Source: Choristocarpus tenellus KU-1152
Taxonomy: Eukaryota; Phaeophyceae
Direction: 5' to 3'
Assembly (NCBI GenBank): GCA_964200185.2
Contig: CAXNAD020000376.1
Span: 1-20,795, forward strand
DNA: 20,795 nucleotides
The notes beneath the pieces are model-generated. The model ran no database searches and was not told the origin of the DNA. It worked only from the letters and a program-made list of their open reading frames with translations. This document shows, piece after piece, positions 20,101-20,795 of the stretch; within the stretch, counting starts at the first letter, position 1; each line of letters opens with the position of its first letter. The position numbers were made by a program, and so were the translations under genes.

Positions 20101-20379
20101 GTTGGGCACGTCTAGTCATAGTAACTGGAACTCAACAGACAGAGGGAAATAAAGTAAGAGATGAGCACAACACCATGGGTTGATGGGGGCCGATGGAAGA
20201 GGTAAAGTGCTGTAAGAATGGTTCTCCTGGTGTAAGAAGACATAGGCGCACTGGGAGAATGAGATAAGTTGGGAAATACGATATGTATCACCACCAGGGA
20301 TGGTTGCCACTTGCCTATTCAGGTTTCCCTTAGTCGTGAACGTCTTCCCACAATGTCCACATTCAAATTGGGCTGCCAT
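17106..20379 (-). CDS. Four-finger C2H2 transcription factor with duplicated CGH/His C-terminal motif
   Basis: Exons (minus): 20379-20315, 19815-19709, 19152-18269, 17951-17754, 17315-17106; all phases agree, giving 487 residues. Fingers: C7/C10/H23/H27, C36/C39/H52/H56, C64/C69/H82/H86, C94/C99/H112/H117. The classic linker HTGEKPY is restored exactly across intron 2, and finger 1 across intron 1. Residues 118-318 are a Gln/Ser/Ala/Pro-rich linker. Two copies of HG-x2-CGH-x2-V-x-H-N-x-H-[VL]-D-[FY] follow (C325 and C415); the second is completed only by splicing intron 4. The tail [11 protein letters not shown] is acidic and amphipathic, a possible activation segment. The start ATG has A at -3 and G at +4. 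It most likely acts in the nucleus on DNA. A metal-sensing role is inferred from the Cys/His motifs. Confidence 0.88.
17259..17783 (-). repeat. CGH/His motif copy B (spliced)
   Basis: The second copy is coded by 17783-17754 plus 17315-17259. The exon 4 end reads HGPQCGHR and exon 5 begins [16 protein letters not shown]. Joined, C415, H417, V420, H422, H425, D427 and Y428 fall at the same spacings as in copy A. The intron lies just after the CGHR residues. H436 is a further potential ligand absent from copy A. Confidence 0.8.
18114..18119 (-). promoter_or_regulatory. AATAAA in intron 3 of the zinc-finger gene
   Basis: If intron 3 is retained, the frame continues 33 codons past exon 3 to a stop at 18167-18169. 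An AATAAA on the coding strand follows 47 bases later. This would yield a protein with all four fingers and only motif copy A. Another AATAAA lies in intron 4 (17469-17474). Confidence 0.35.
18284..18370 (-). repeat. CGH/His motif copy A
   Basis: Within exon 3 the protein reads HIHGSNCGH followed by [17 protein letters not shown]. Potential metal ligands are H319, H321, C325, H327, H332, H335 and D337, with C347 soon after. This copy is uninterrupted by introns. Confidence 0.8.
19816..20314 (-). other. GC-AG intron 1 of the zinc-finger gene
   Basis: The donor reads AATAG|GCAAGT, the standard consensus for GC-AG introns, and the acceptor is tatgctttag|ACAT. Splicing at these points restores a perfect finger 1 (C-x2-C-x12-H-x3-H), whereas no GT donor nearby does. 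All other introns in the confident genes start with GT. Confidence 0.85.
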
Positions 20380-20795
20380 CGTCGTCTCCACTTCGGCAAG
20401 TCGCTGAGGTGACAACAACAGTCCAACTATCAGGATCGGCAATATCAACCTTAAAAGATAGCTGGAGAGGATCCTAAGTCGCCTGTTACTTTACTGCCTC
20501 GTCGTACTCCACTCCACTAACTACTCTACATCCTAGTTGTAAATGGTACAAACTGTTCATAGAGCCAGTGAAAATATGACGTGTGCATCTTCTATTTGAA
20601 ACCAGTTTTGTTTTTTACAGTGTATGTCAGGGACTGGTTCCTTATTGGGATCTCCGACACACACCTTATGTATAAGACGCGCGGTCATATACAATTGCGC
20701 GCGCCAAACATGTCATCCATACCGAGTAACAGGCCTTTCCATGAGATCCGGATTTGACCAAACATCCAGAATGAATCCTCAGAACGAAGAACCAT
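20380..20795 (-). promoter_or_regulatory. Upstream region of the zinc-finger gene with metal-response-element-like motifs
   Basis: This is the region upstream of the start codon. Two matches to the metal response element core TGCRCNC are seen: TGCGCGC at 20696-20702 (plus strand) and TGCACAC at 20581-20587 (minus strand). A good acceptor (tgttgttgtcacctcag) about 30 bases before the ATG suggests an intron in the 5' untranslated region. The motif is short and degenerate, so chance is a real possibility. Confidence 0.3.

Noticed and set aside
1-20795. tRNA, rRNA, CRISPR or intact transposable elements
   Set aside because: I looked for tRNA T-loop words, rRNA-like blocks, regular spaced repeats, long terminal or inverted repeats and transposase motifs, and found none that hold up.

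Overview
The window is nuclear DNA from a eukaryote with spliced genes. Introns run from about 170 to 1180 bases, nearly all with GTGAGN or GTAAGT donors and pyrimidine-rich acceptors. There is no bacterial operon structure and no ribosome-binding sites. I cannot name the organism. A plant-type telo-box (AAACCCTAA) in one promoter and TGTAA motifs after some stops would suit a green alga, but these are weak hints.

Layout. 1-256 (+): last two exons of an unidentified gene cut by the window edge. About 257-4600: mostly AT-rich, with two decayed-looking minus-strand reading frames (near 1606-1901 and 2942-3480) that carry frame breaks and in-frame stops. 4666-4809 (-): terminal exon of an unidentified gene. 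5459-8826 (-): a five-exon gene for an RNA-binding protein combining a winged-helix-like segment, an RRM and a CCCH zinc finger; its reading frame is broken at a run of 13 A. 9116-14931 (+): a complete eight-exon ubiquitin C-terminal hydrolase of the UCH-L3 type, reconstructed with matching phases at all seven introns and all four catalytic residues present; it shares a 289-base divergent promoter with the RNA-binding gene. About 15430-16780 (+): phase-compatible exons of an unidentified gene. 17106-20379 (-): a complete five-exon gene for a four-finger C2H2 transcription factor.

The strongest discovery candidate is the last gene. After four C2H2 fingers and a long low-complexity linker, its C-terminal third carries two copies of a Cys/His motif, HG-x2-CGH-x2-V-x-H-N-x-H-[VL]-D-[FY]. 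The second copy appears only when intron 4 is spliced out. The motif looks metal-binding, so I propose a metal-responsive transcription factor with a C-terminal sensor. The same gene has a GC-AG intron inside finger 1, intronic poly(A) signals that could yield a sensor-shortened isoform, and metal-response-element-like motifs upstream.

The genes appear to be independent eukaryotic loci rather than one pathway. The only shared control suggested by the layout is the divergent promoter between the RNA-binding gene and the UCH gene. All exon models were assembled by eye from splice signals, phase and protein similarity; no transcript evidence was available.
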